Counted from the stretch's first letter, positions 25,404-33,778 are shown. The stretch: DNA of 64,000 bases from Hydrogenophaga sp. (GCF_026125785.1 NZ_JAHCKL010000003.1:62001-126000), one strand, 5' to 3'. The notes: a model not told the origin generated them from the sequence alone. Made by a program: numbers and translations.

Positions 25404-27472
25404 AGCGCCTCCTGATCGCCAACCGCGGCGAGATCGCCCGTCGCGTCATCCGCACCGCCCATGCCATGGGCATCGAGACCGTGGCCGTCTTTTCCGAGCC
25501 CGATGCCGGCGCGCTGCACGTGCGCGAGGCCACTGTCGCGTTCGCGCTCGGCGGCGCGGCCTCGGCCGACAGTTACCTGCGCGTGGACCGCCTGCTGGCT
25601 GCCGCGCGCGCCACCGGGGCGGACGCGTTGCACCCCGGTTACGGCTTTCTCAGCGAGGACGCGGATTTTGCCCAGGCCGTGATCGACGCCGGCCTGACCT
25701 GGGTCGGTCCTCCACCCGCCGCCATCCGCGCGCTGGGCAGCAAATCGGCGGCCAAGGCACTGGCGCAGGCGCAGGGCGTGCCCTGCCTGCCGGGCTACTT
25801 TGGCACCGACCAGCGCGACGAGACCTTTGTCGCCGAAGCCCGGCGCATGGGCTTTCCCCTCATGGTCAAGGCCGTGGCCGGTGGCGGCGGCCGCGGCATG
25901 CGCCTGGTGACCGAGGCGTCGCAATTGCCCGCTGCCTTGCAGAGTGCGCGTTCTGAGGCGCGGGCGGGCTTTGCGAATGCCGACCTGCTGATCGAACGCG
26001 CCCTGCTGCGGCCCCGGCATGTGGAGGTGCAGGTGTTTGCCGACGCGCATGGCCACTGCATCCACCTCGGTGAACGCGATTGCTCGGTGCAGCGCCGGCA
26101 CCAGAAGATCATCGAAGAAGCGCCCAGTCCGGTGGTCTCGCCCGCGCTGCGAGAGGCCTTGGGCCGGTGCGCGGTGGCACTGGCCCAGGCGGCGGGCTAT
26201 GTGGGGGCGGGGACGGTGGAGTTTCTGTTGGACGAGGTCGAACGGGAGGGCGAGGGCTTCGACAGGCTCAGCCCGAACGGTGGTGGACTCAGCCCGAACG
26301 GTGGTGGGCTCGGCCCGGATGGTGGACTCGGTTGGGATGGGGGTGAGACCACCCCCCCCGTTCGGGCTGAGCCTGTCGAAGCCCTCACCCACCCGGCCTT
26401 CTTCCTGATGGAGATGAACACCCGCCTGCAGGTGGAACACCCCGTCACGGAAGCGCTCACCGGCCTGGATCTCGTGGAATGGCAACTGCGCGTGGCGCGC
26501 GGCGAGCCGCTGCCGCTGACGCAGGACCAGGTGCGCCTGCAGGGCCATGCCATCGAGGTGCGCCTGTGCGCCGAAGACGAGCACCACACGCCGCACACCG
26601 GCCGCGTGCTCCGGTTCGACGCACCACCGCCCGTCCCGGGCCTGCGCTTCGACCATGCGCTGGAGGCCGGGACCGTGGTGACGCCTCACTACGACGCCAT
26701 GCTGGGCAAGCTCATCGCGCATGCACCCACGCGCACCGAAGCGGCGGACCGTCTGGCGTGTGCGCTCGATGGCACACGGCTGCTGGGCCTGCCCACCAAC
26801 CGGGCCTTTCTCGCCGCCTGCCTGCGCCATCCGGTATTCCGTGCCGGCGAAGCGCGCATTCCCTTCCTGGCCGAACAGGGCGAGGCCGTGCGCGCGGCCC
26901 TGAGCCCACCGGCCGACGCCGTACTGGCCGCCGTGCTGGCGGCGACCTTCCACGAACGGCCGCCCGCGCTGGCGCTGCCGTGCCCGTTCGCGCGCGGGCT
27001 GCGCTGGCAACACGGCGAGGCCTTGCTCGAACCCGTGTTGCGCGAAACCGGTGCCGCAAGCCTGCAAGTGGTCTTGGCGGGACGCGAGTGGCGGGCAGAG
27101 GTGTCGCCCGGCCGCGTGTGGGTGGACGGCGTCGCCTGGCCCGTGGCCGCGGTGCCACTGGGCGCCGGGCGCTGGCAGGTGCAGGCGGGCGCCCATACGC
27201 TGGAACTGCGCGACCTCAGCCTGGCCGCGCGCGAAGGGGCCGGTGGCGGCGCGGCCGCGCGCGAACTGCGCGCCCCGTTCAACGGCCGCCTGATCGCCGT
27301 GCATGCACAAGCCGGTGCGGCCCTCGCCAAAGGCGAGCCGTTGCTCGTCATCGAGTCCATGAAGCTCGAACACACCCTGGCCGCGCCGCGCGATCTGCGC
27401 GTGGAAGGTGTCTCGGTCGCCTCCGGCCAGCAGGTGGTGCCAGGGCAGTTGCTGGTGACGTTCGCGCCATGA
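25400..27472 (+). CDS. acyl-CoA carboxylase biotin carboxylase/BCCP (alpha) subunit with in-frame repeat insertion
   Basis: 690 residues. The biotin carboxylase N-domain begins MKRLLIANRGEIARRVIRTA. The ATP-grasp part shows KAVAGGGGRGMRLV and ERDCSVQRRHQKIIEEAPSP, then MEMNTRLQVEHPVTE. The C-terminal biotinyl domain ends with VIESMKLEHTLAAP, where Lys655 should carry biotin. Between GTVEFLLDEVER and FFLMEMNTR lies a foreign 45-residue segment (residues 285-329) encoded by a palindromic repeat at 26252-26386; related enzymes have only a short beta-turn there. The frame is kept, with no stop, so the protein may still work. It should form the holoenzyme with the subunit at 21683-23323. Confidence 0.9.
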   Translation: MKRLLIANRGEIARRVIRTAHAMGIETVAVFSEPDAGALHVREATVAFALGGAASADSYLRVDRLLAAARATGADALHPGYGFLSEDADFAQAVIDAGLTWVGPPPAAIRALGSKSAAKALAQAQGVPCLPGYFGTDQRDETFVAEARRMGFPLMVKAVAGGGGRGMRLVTEASQLPAALQSARSEARAGFANADLLIERALLRPRHVEVQVFADAHGHCIHLGERDCSVQRRHQKIIEEAPSPVVSPALREALGRCAVALAQAAGYVGAGTVEFLLDEVEREGEGFDRLSPNGGGLSPNGGGLGPDGGLGWDGGETTPPVRAEPVEALTHPAFFLMEMNTRLQVEHPVTEALTGLDLVEWQLRVARGEPLPLTQDQVRLQGHAIEVRLCAEDEHHTPHTGRVLRFDAPPPVPGLRFDHALEAGTVVTPHYDAMLGKLIAHAPTRTEAADRLACALDGTRLLGLPTNRAFLAACLRHPVFRAGEARIPFLAEQGEAVRAALSPPADAVLAAVLAATFHERPPALALPCPFARGLRWQHGEALLEPVLRETGAASLQVVLAGREWRAEVSPGRVWVDGVAWPVAAVPLGAGRWQVQAGAHTLELRDLSLAAREGAGGGAAARELRAPFNGRLIAVHAQAGAALAKGEPLLVIESMKLEHTLAAPRDLRVEGVSVASGQQVVPGQLLVTFAP
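26252..26386. repeat. 135-base palindromic repeat inserted in frame in the biotin carboxylase gene
   Basis: Perfect 29-base inverted arms at 26252-26280 and 26358-26386 (each containing TTCGGGCTGAGCCTGTCGAA or its complement) flank 77 bases. Within those are two more partial core copies (ending near 26300 and 26320) and guanine-rich filler. Length 135 = 45 codons, no stop in the reading frame. The coded segment runs from EGFDRLSPNGGG to PVRAEPVEAL. No target-site duplication is evident. Confidence 0.93.
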
Positions 27473-28641
27473 ACACGCTGTGCGCCACGCACTTCACCGC
27501 CGAGGACCGCGCCGCGCTCGTCGACACGGTGCGGCGCTTCGCCACGCAGGCCATCGCCCCGCACGTCGATGCGTGGGACGAGGCCGGCGCCTTTCCGCGC
27601 GAGCTGCACTTGCAGGCCGCCGCGCTCGGCCTGCTGGGCCTGGGCTACCCCGAGCACCTGGGAGGCACGCCCGCGACCTGGCGCGCGCGCAACGCCATGT
27701 CGCAGACGCTGGCCCGGCACGGCGGCAGCGGCGGCGTGATGGCCAGCCTCTTCACCCACAACATCGGCCTGCCGCCGGTGCTCGCGCATGGCAGCCCCGA
27801 ACTGCAGGCCGAGGTGATTCCCCCCGTGCTGCGCGGCGAACGCATCGCGGCACTGGGCATCACCGAACCCGGCGGCGGCTCCGACGTGGCCGCGCTGCGC
27901 ACCACCGCGCGGCTGGCGGACGATGGGTCGCACTGCGTGATCGACGGCGAGAAGGTGTTCATCACCTCCGGCATGCGCTGCGACTGGATCACCTTGGCGG
28001 TGCGCACCGATCCAGCCAACCAGGGCGCCGGTGGCATCGGCATGATCGTCGTGCCCTGCGATCTCCCCGGCATCTCGCGCAGTCCGCTGCGCAAGATGGG
28101 CTGGCTCTGCTCCGACACCGCCCACCTGCGTTTCGACGCGGTGCGCGTCCCGGTGCGTTACCTGCTCGGTGCCGAAGGTGCGGGGTTCCGCATGGTCATG
28201 GCCAACTTCAACGGCGAACGACTGGCCCTGGCCGCGATGGCGTTGGGTTTCGCCGAGGCCTGCCAAGACGAAGCCCTGGCCTGGGCCCGCCAGCGCCAGA
28301 CCTTCGGTGCGCCGCTGATCGAGAGGCAGGTGATCCGCCACCGGTTGATGGACATGCGCATGCGCATCGCCTCGACCCAGGCCTGGCTGGACGCACTGGC
28401 TGACCGCGCGGACGCCGGCGACGGCGGAGCCGACTGGGTGGCCCAGGTCTGCCTGCTCAAGAACCACGCCACCCAGACCATGCAGTTCTGCGCCGACGCG
28501 GCGGTGCAGACCCTGGGCGGCATGGGCTATATGCGCGGCACCGTCAGCGAACGCCTGTACCGCGAGGTCAAGGTCATGACCATTGGCGGTGGCGCCGAGG
28601 AAATCATGAAAGAGCTCGCCGCGAGACAATGGAACCTATGA
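27469..28641 (+). CDS. acyl-CoA dehydrogenase (second of the operon)
   Basis: 390 residues. It has ALGITEPGGGSDVAALRTTA and HCVIDGEKVFITSGMRCDWI for FAD/substrate contacts, RKMGWLCSDTAHLRFDAVRV, QTLGGMGYMRGTVSERLYRE, and ends with TIGGGAEEIMKELAARQ. It is only distantly similar to the first dehydrogenase (23395-24567), so it probably handles a different chain length or a later beta-oxidation step of the same substrate. ATGA overlaps with both the carboxylase alpha gene before it and the thioesterase gene after it. Confidence 0.88.
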   Translation: MNTLCATHFTAEDRAALVDTVRRFATQAIAPHVDAWDEAGAFPRELHLQAAALGLLGLGYPEHLGGTPATWRARNAMSQTLARHGGSGGVMASLFTHNIGLPPVLAHGSPELQAEVIPPVLRGERIAALGITEPGGGSDVAALRTTARLADDGSHCVIDGEKVFITSGMRCDWITLAVRTDPANQGAGGIGMIVVPCDLPGISRSPLRKMGWLCSDTAHLRFDAVRVPVRYLLGAEGAGFRMVMANFNGERLALAAMALGFAEACQDEALAWARQRQTFGAPLIERQVIRHRLMDMRMRIASTQAWLDALADRADAGDGGADWVAQVCLLKNHATQTMQFCADAAVQTLGGMGYMRGTVSERLYREVKVMTIGGGAEEIMKELAARQWNL

Positions 28642-29129
28642 GCAAGACCAACGCCCACCCCCCGCATCCCGTCGAATTCGAACCCGAGTTCGCCGATGGC
28701 CTGCGCGACATCTTCGAGGACAAGATCGTCTTCAACCGCGTGCTCGGCCTGCAGGTGCTTGGCATCAAGCCCGACCGCGTCACCGGCCGCATCACCATGA
28801 AGCCCGAACTGATCGGCCACTTCCTGCACAACCGTGTGCATGGCGGCGTGGTCAGCGCCGCGCTCGATGCCATGGGCGGCCTGGCCTGCGTGGCCGCCAT
28901 CGGTGGCCGCCATATGGACGAACCCCCGCAGCAGCGCCTGCAGCGCTTCAGCAAGCTCGGCACCATCGACCTGCGCATCGACTACCTGCGGCCCTGCGTG
29001 GGCACGCATTTCGACCTGACCGCCGAAGTGCTGCGCCTGGGCTCGCGCGTGGCGAACACGCGCATGGAGTTCCGCGCGGCGGACGGCAAGCTGCTGTGCA
29101 CCGGGGCCGGGGCCTACATCGTGTCCTGA
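28638..29129 (+). CDS. hotdog-fold thioesterase (YigI/PaaI-like)
   Basis: 163 residues. The hotdog core shows HNRVHGGVVSAALDAMGGLA (a helix with the HGGV motif of PaaI/YigI-type enzymes) and LGTIDLRIDYLRPCVGTHFD. It should hydrolyse an acyl-CoA, releasing free acid and CoA, perhaps as a relief valve for this operon. ATG 28638 (ATGA overlap) is chosen; ATG 28629 is the alternative and would add MEP. It is the last gene of the operon; its 3' end overlaps the convergent DUF2784 gene by 16 bases. Confidence 0.82.
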   Translation: MSKTNAHPPHPVEFEPEFADGLRDIFEDKIVFNRVLGLQVLGIKPDRVTGRITMKPELIGHFLHNRVHGGVVSAALDAMGGLACVAAIGGRHMDEPPQQRLQRFSKLGTIDLRIDYLRPCVGTHFDLTAEVLRLGSRVANTRMEFRAADGKLLCTGAGAYIVS

Positions 29130-29560
29130 GCCGTCCTGCGCCCAACACCGCGCGAGGTGGGGCGCACCCACCACCAGGCCAGCGCGACCAGAAGCGCGAA
29201 CACCGTGTAGGCCACGACGAACACCCACCAGGGCGCCTGCCAGTACAGCAGGCGCGAAAGCCAGTGCGCGATGAAACTCTCGCCATAGGCCGCCTGGCCG
29301 GCGATGCGGCGCAGGTCCTGTTCCCACACCGTCAGCGGACACAACTGGCCCAGCCAGGCCTGCACGGCGATGAAGACCATCAACCCCAGATGTGTCGCAC
29401 GCAGGCCGAAACGACGCACCCACTGCCAGCCCAACACGCCGCCAGCCAGCACCAGCGGCAGCAGCCCCACCACGAACACGACGATGCCCACATGCAGCGT
29501 CAGCAGCACGTCGGCCAGCAGCGCGGCGGTGGGCGGGGATGGGTGAATGGGGAGCGACAT
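29114..29560 (-). CDS. DUF2784 family membrane protein
   Basis: 148 residues with three to four hydrophobic helices (about residues 13-40, 50-70 and 108-130). The LADVLLTLHVGIVVFVVGLL start, LGWQWVRRFGLRATHLGLM, and CPLTVWEQDLRR motif define the DUF2784 family, inner-membrane proteins with no known function. ATG 29560 is used. Convergent with, and overlapping, the thioesterase gene. Confidence 0.85.
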   Translation of the reverse strand: MSLPIHPSPPTAALLADVLLTLHVGIVVFVVGLLPLVLAGGVLGWQWVRRFGLRATHLGLMVFIAVQAWLGQLCPLTVWEQDLRRIAGQAAYGESFIAHWLSRLLYWQAPWWVFVVAYTVFALLVALAWWWVRPTSRGVGRRTAQDTM

Positions 29561-29737
29561 GGGCAAGGCATCGTGCCAATGGGATTGCAGACCAGATTTT
29601 CTGACGGCTGCAGCCAGCGGGTTGAAATACCTCAACCGCCACTGTTTTTCAGGGTCATGCCCAAAAGGGGATGGCGGAGTTCTTCGAAGTCTTCGCCCAA
29701 CCTGGGGCGGCGATGGGCTGCTGACTTTCTCGCGTTC

Positions 29738-30160
29738 TCAGAATGCTGCGCGAGGCGTCGCTGAGAGACGACGCTTTTTGTGTGCAGTCGGCACGAGGCT
29801 GCGGGCCAGGCGCTTCAATAGGGAGGACCATGAAACTCGAAGCCCTTGATTCTCATGAGCGCGCTTGTGCTTGAGGTCGACCGGGGGCGTGCCGGTGAAG
29901 AGCGGTGTCAGATTGAGCACGGCCTGCATGGCTCTCACCTCTCCCTGCAGGAGGCACAGTATTTGCGCAAGATCCTGCCTCAGGTGCCACAGGCCATCCA
30001 GGTCCTGTGCCTGGCATATGCGTTGCCGTATCTCCATGTCTTGACGAAGACCATGTTCTCCGAGCAAGGCCAACATGGCCTGACGCACACGCAGCATGTG
30101 AAGCAACTCGACGGCCGTACGTGATTCGGCGTGGGCGGGGAGGGTGCTGGGCTGGGACAT
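29738..30160 (-). CDS. hypothetical protein, 140 aa
   Basis: A 140-residue protein I do not recognise. It is soluble, helix-rich in residues 15-90 (VELLHMLRVRQAMLALLGEH, DLAQILCLLQGEVRAMQAVL), with a basic C-terminal tail (LLKRLARSLVPTAHKKRRLS). CAGGAG lies at a good distance before ATG 30160, supporting a real gene. It stands alone, divergent from the receiver gene at 30501. The basic tail could bind nucleic acid, but nothing else supports that. Confidence 0.5.
   Translation of the reverse strand: MSQPSTLPAHAESRTAVELLHMLRVRQAMLALLGEHGLRQDMEIRQRICQAQDLDGLWHLRQDLAQILCLLQGEVRAMQAVLNLTPLFTGTPPVDLKHKRAHENQGLRVSWSSLLKRLARSLVPTAHKKRRLSATPRAAF
29755..29779 (+). terminator. Plus-strand intrinsic-terminator-like hairpin
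   Basis: GCGTCG (29755-29760) pairs with CGACGC (29769-29774) around an 8-base loop and is followed by TTTTT (29775-29779). The orientation is plus, but no plus-strand gene precedes it closer than the thioesterase gene ending at 29129. It lies antisense within the 3' end of the orphan gene. It may end a read-through transcript or an unannotated small RNA. Confidence 0.45.
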
Positions 30161-30500
30161 CTCGGACTCCTGGCGAACGGAAGTTCATTCAACCCCCGGG
30201 GGTTTATCGGGTCTACCTGTCCGGGTGGGTAGGGTCGGCGCACCCACGCTGATCGGCTCCTCGTGCCGCATCTATGCCCCTTGAACATCTTTTCGTTGAT
30301 GTTTATTCATGTTTTGTTCCTATCGAGAGGCAAGTGGGGAATGGCGACGTCGCGACCAATGGACGTGAAGAGAATCCATCGCCACATGCAGGGAGATGCC
30401 TCCGTTCCGGGTGATCCGGAACCCTCCGGGGCGTTCCCGTGCCAGGTGGCTGCGGATGTCTTTCCGCGCCGTGTCACCCACCCGGAACCGAGGACGGAGC
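30161..30500. other. 340-base divergent intergenic region with a perfect palindrome
   Basis: No credible gene is seen. AACCCCCGGGGGTT (30191-30204) is a perfect 14-base palindrome about 30 bases upstream of the orphan gene start. Positions 30287-30325 are markedly A+T-rich for this genome (TTGATGTTTATTCATG and following), as expected for a promoter of the receiver/LuxR pair. The Shine-Dalgarno-like AGGACGGAG lies at 30491-30499. Confidence 0.4.
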
Positions 30501-31457
30501 ATGCGATTGCCCTTGCTGAAGACCACCACCGCAGTGGTGTTCCTGGACGATGACGAGCGTTTCCTGGACACGCTGTCGTTGCTCATCCCCGAGCGATTTC
30601 CTGTGTCCCTTTTCACGCACCCGGCGGAGCTCGATGCCCGGCTGTCCCGTCTGGATGAGGACTTGGCCGAGGAGCAGCGGCTGCTGGGGGCCGTTGTGGA
30701 TGGAGGGAGCCGTGGCGCCCTGCGCTGCGCTCTGGACTACCTGGCCTGGACAGGGAGCGACCGAATTCCGGGTGTGCTGGTGTCGGATCACGCCATGCCT
30801 GCGGAGTCGGGTGTGTCCGTTTGCGCGCGCCACTGCCATGCTTTCGTGTTGCGCCGGGTGCTGCTTACAGGCGTGGCCGATGCGGCCCTGGCCATTCGTG
30901 CTGTCAACGAGGGTGCGATCGACGCCTTCCTGAGCAAGAACACCCCGTGCCTTGTGGAGCACCTCGTCGGCATGCTGCATGAGCAGAGCCTGCGGGCGCT
31001 GGAGATCCGGGGCCGGCGGTTGGCGGAGGGTTTGTCCGCGTGCTCGGAGCAACTGCTGTCCCGCCCGGAAATCGCCGCCGCATTGACGGGACGCCTCTCC
31101 ACGATGGGGCTGGTGGCGCATGTGGTGGTGGGGGATCCCCTGGGCGTTCTGGGAGTGTCCGCCGAAGGCCAGTGGATCTGGGTGCAGATCGAGACGGTGC
31201 AGAGTCTGCGGGATCTCGCGGACTGCCTGCATGAAATGGGTGTCGCGCCCGGTACCGTGCAAGGGGTGCGCGAATGCAGGGCCCTGCCCAATGTGGAGTT
31301 GGCGGCGGTGTTCGACGGCTTGCCGCCGAGGCTGTCGCCCCTGCAGGCGTTGGCGGCCACGGAGCCGGAGGTGTTCGCCGCGGTGTTCGATCTCTCAGCC
31401 GACGGGATGGCTTTGACGGTGCCTGCGCCCTTGACGCTGGCGGTGGCCGGGGAATGA
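30501..31457 (+). CDS. response regulator with atypical receiver (long insertion) and unknown output domain
   Basis: 318 residues. Receiver residues are present: acidic pair Asp17/Asp18 (VVFLDDDERF), phosphoacceptor Asp96 (GVLVSDHAMP), Thr123 (RVLLTGVADAAL) and Lys146 (AFLSKNTP). The spacing from the acidic pair to Asp96 is about 79 residues, against about 44 in CheY, so an insertion of roughly 35 residues (EEQRLLGAVVDGGSRGALRC region) interrupts the domain. Residues 175-318 form an output region I do not recognise, without an HTH. ATGA overlap couples it to the LuxR-type gene downstream. No histidine kinase is encoded nearby. ATG 30501 follows AGGACGGAG. Confidence 0.78.
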   Translation: MRLPLLKTTTAVVFLDDDERFLDTLSLLIPERFPVSLFTHPAELDARLSRLDEDLAEEQRLLGAVVDGGSRGALRCALDYLAWTGSDRIPGVLVSDHAMPAESGVSVCARHCHAFVLRRVLLTGVADAALAIRAVNEGAIDAFLSKNTPCLVEHLVGMLHEQSLRALEIRGRRLAEGLSACSEQLLSRPEIAAALTGRLSTMGLVAHVVVGDPLGVLGVSAEGQWIWVQIETVQSLRDLADCLHEMGVAPGTVQGVRECRALPNVELAAVFDGLPPRLSPLQALAATEPEVFAAVFDLSADGMALTVPAPLTLAVAGE

Positions 31458-32482
31458 GTGTCGCCGCGGGCAGGGCCGCGCGGCCTTTCGTTCTGGACGA
31501 ACGGGAATTCACCCTCGTGGCCCGCCAGGACCATGCTGGCCTGCATGTCTGGCTGGAGCGACCCGGAGGCCAGGTGTGGATGCCTGTGAGCGAGCCGTTG
31601 CCCGAGGGGCATGGCCTGGCTGTGGACCTGTTCCATGAGATCGTCGCGCTCACCTTCGACGATCCGGAGACCATCGTGGAGGAGGTCGGCCAGCGCAGCG
31701 GCTGGTTCGAGCCCACGGGCCGCACCGTGGCCTATCCGAGCAACCAGCAAAACGAGGTATGGCGGCTGACGCCGGCCTGTCTGGCGCTGATTCGCCCGCC
31801 GAACGTGACCGCCCGCATCCACCGGCTGCTGGACCAGGCCGCACCCGGGCGCATGCCGCCTGCCGGCTGCCTGGATGGCGTTGCCCGGTCCCTGCTCGGG
31901 CGTGTGCGCTGCCACGGTTATTCGGCGCTGGCGATGGCCCGCCCGGACGTGCTGTCCGCCTGCGAGGGGCCGGTGCAGCGCGTGCTGGCGGTGGCCACTT
32001 CCGCGCCGCTGTTCCACCACGCGCACGAGGTCTTGAGAAGCGCGATGCCCGGCGGTGAACTGGTGACGTCGGTCGATGCCTTGTCCGCGCCACCGCCCTG
32101 GCAGGGTTTTCTGCAGGACCTGGGGTACCGGCATGCGCTCGTCGTGCGTGTGCCGGTGGCGGCCACGGCGAGCTACGACTTCCTGCTCTGCAGCACCAGT
32201 GCCTGTGTCACCGATAGCCGACGCGATGGCGCGGCGCTGGAGGTGCTGCGTGCCTGGCCGACATGGCGCGAGACCGTGCAGCGTGAGATATGTCCGCTCA
32301 GCGCGCGCGAACGCGAGGCCCTGCAGGCGCTGGCTTCGGGCCTGACCGGTGCCGAGGCCAGCCTGCGGCTCGACTGCTCGGAGCGCACCTTCCGCATGCA
32401 TTCGGACAACGCGCGCCGCAAGCTGCGAGCGGCCAATGGCACGCAGGCGGTGCACCGGGCGCATCTGCTGTGCGCGTGGTAG
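31454..32482 (+). CDS. LuxR-type HTH regulator with unknown N-terminal domain
   Basis: 342 residues. The C-terminal ~55 residues form a LuxR/GerE HTH (CPLSAREREALQALASGLTG then LDCSERTFRMHSDNARRKLR). The recognition helix is close to SERTVKFH of quorum-sensing regulators but reads SERTFRMHSD. The N-terminal 280 residues match neither a receiver nor the usual autoinducer-binding domain as far as I can see. Tight coupling to the receiver protein suggests that protein controls it, or that both act in one pathway. A strong minus-strand terminator of the liv operon follows. Confidence 0.75.
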   Translation: MSVAAGRAARPFVLDEREFTLVARQDHAGLHVWLERPGGQVWMPVSEPLPEGHGLAVDLFHEIVALTFDDPETIVEEVGQRSGWFEPTGRTVAYPSNQQNEVWRLTPACLALIRPPNVTARIHRLLDQAAPGRMPPAGCLDGVARSLLGRVRCHGYSALAMARPDVLSACEGPVQRVLAVATSAPLFHHAHEVLRSAMPGGELVTSVDALSAPPPWQGFLQDLGYRHALVVRVPVAATASYDFLLCSTSACVTDSRRDGAALEVLRAWPTWRETVQREICPLSAREREALQALASGLTGAEASLRLDCSERTFRMHSDNARRKLRAANGTQAVHRAHLLCAW

Positions 32483-32500
32483 CGCGGGCGGTCGCCAGGC

Positions 32501-32534
32501 AAAAAAAACCGTCAGCACACGAGGTGCTGACGGT
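32501..32534 (-). terminator. Intrinsic terminator of the liv / acyl-CoA synthetase operon
   Basis: On the minus strand an 11-base perfect stem (ACCGTCAGCAC pairing with GTGCTGACGGT, 32508-32518 and 32524-32534) with a 5-base loop is followed by a run of eight U's (A's at 32501-32508 on plus). It lies about 70 bases after the livK stop and also separates it from the convergent LuxR gene. Confidence 0.9.
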
Positions 32535-32605
32535 CGCGCAAAAGCAAGGCGGTCTGTCGGACCCTATGGCGGCAGGCCGTCTTGCCCCTCTCAATCCTTC
32601 GTGCG

Positions 32606-33778
32606 TCAGTCCTTGGGCGACATGTACTCGGAGATCACTTTCCAGCGGCCGTCCTGGATCTGCGACAGGCGCGAGGCGTTGCTGCCCAGGCGCTTGGTCG
32701 GGCTGAAGGTCATTTCCGCGCTGCCGAAGATGTCGGGCGGAATCTTCATCGTGTCCATGGCCTTGATGAAGCTGTCGGTGGTCAGGTTGGGCCCCGCCTT
32801 GGTCGCGGCGCGGATGAAGGCGTCGATGGAACCGTAGCCGTAGACCGAGAACACGGTGGGGTCCTCATTGAACTTGGTCTGGTACTTGTTGGCCCAGAAG
32901 CGCAGAGGTTGCGAGGCCGAGTCGAGGTAGGGGTGCTGCACCGTCATGGCGGCGTAGAAGCCGTTCATCGCGGGGCCGCCCAGCTTGTGGATCAGGTCGG
33001 TGTAGGCGGCGCTGGAGCCCACGAAGGTGGGGTTGTAGCCCAGGCGTTTGGCGGTTGCGATGGCGCCGATGGTCTCGCGGATGATGGTGCCCAGCACGAC
33101 CAGATCGCACTGCTCGGAGGACAGCTTCTGGATCTGCGAGGCGAAATCGGTGGCGCCGCGCTTGTAGGTGGTCTCCACCGCCATGCTCATGCCCGCCGCC
33201 TTGAGGCCATCCTCCGCGCCGCGCTTGACCTCCAGGCCGAACTCGTCGTCCTGGTACATGCTGCACACCTTCTTCGCCCCCTTTTCCTTGGCCAGCAGGG
33301 GCGTGACGATCTTCATCTGGTCGTAGTAGGTGGCGGCGAAGGAGTACTTGAGCTTGTGGAATGGCTCGTACATCTGGCGCGCGGCGGTGATCGGGTAGAA
33401 GTTGACCACGTTCTTCTGGAACTGCACCGGCATGGCCGCCATGTTCTGAGCGGTGCCGATGTGGCCCACCATGGCGAAGATCTTGTCCTGGTTGACGAGC
33501 TTCTGGGCCGCCAGCACGGCGTTGCGCGGGTCGTACTTGGAGTCTTCCACCAACAACCGGATCTTGCGGCCATTGATGCCACCCTGCTCATTGGCTTCGT
33601 CCACGCGCAGCAGCATGCCCAGCCGAACCTGTTTGCCAAAGCCCGCGATGGGGCCCGAGAGATCCTGGATGGAGCCGATCACGATCTCGTCTTTGCTCAC
33701 GCCCTGGGTCTGGGCCTGCGCCGTGGTGCCTGCCGCCAATGCGGCGGCCGCCGCCATCAGTGTCAATCCGGTTTTCAT
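32606..33778 (-). CDS. branched-chain amino acid type ABC transporter substrate-binding protein (LivK-like)
   Basis: 390 residues. Signal peptide MKTGLTLMAAAAALAAGTTA followed by QAQ. The periplasmic binding fold starts DEIVIGSIQDLSGPIAGFGK and continues RLGMLLRVDEANEQGGINGR, the Peripla_BP_6 family pattern. In betaproteobacteria such proteins, when linked to acyl-CoA synthetase genes, often bind carboxylic acids and not amino acids. It is the last gene of the operon, 44 bases after the synthetase gene, and is followed by the terminator at 32501-32534. Confidence 0.9.
   Translation of the reverse strand: MKTGLTLMAAAAALAAGTTAQAQTQGVSKDEIVIGSIQDLSGPIAGFGKQVRLGMLLRVDEANEQGGINGRKIRLLVEDSKYDPRNAVLAAQKLVNQDKIFAMVGHIGTAQNMAAMPVQFQKNVVNFYPITAARQMYEPFHKLKYSFAATYYDQMKIVTPLLAKEKGAKKVCSMYQDDEFGLEVKRGAEDGLKAAGMSMAVETTYKRGATDFASQIQKLSSEQCDLVVLGTIIRETIGAIATAKRLGYNPTFVGSSAAYTDLIHKLGGPAMNGFYAAMTVQHPYLDSASQPLRFWANKYQTKFNEDPTVFSVYGYGSIDAFIRAATKAGPNLTTDSFIKAMDTMKIPPDIFGSAEMTFSPTKRLGSNASRLSQIQDGRWKVISEYMSPKD

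Noticed and set aside
26252-26386. Insertion sequence or MITE with target duplication
   Set aside because: Inverted arms are perfect, but I see no flanking target-site duplication or transposase in the window. It is recorded as a repeat element only.
29561-29780. 6S RNA
   Set aside because: The long closed stem with a central bubble expected for 6S RNA could not be drawn, so only a generic small-RNA possibility was kept.
30263-30553. 96-codon plus-strand frame in the 30.2-30.5 kb gap
   Set aside because: No Shine-Dalgarno, no domain, and it overlaps the receiver gene in another frame.
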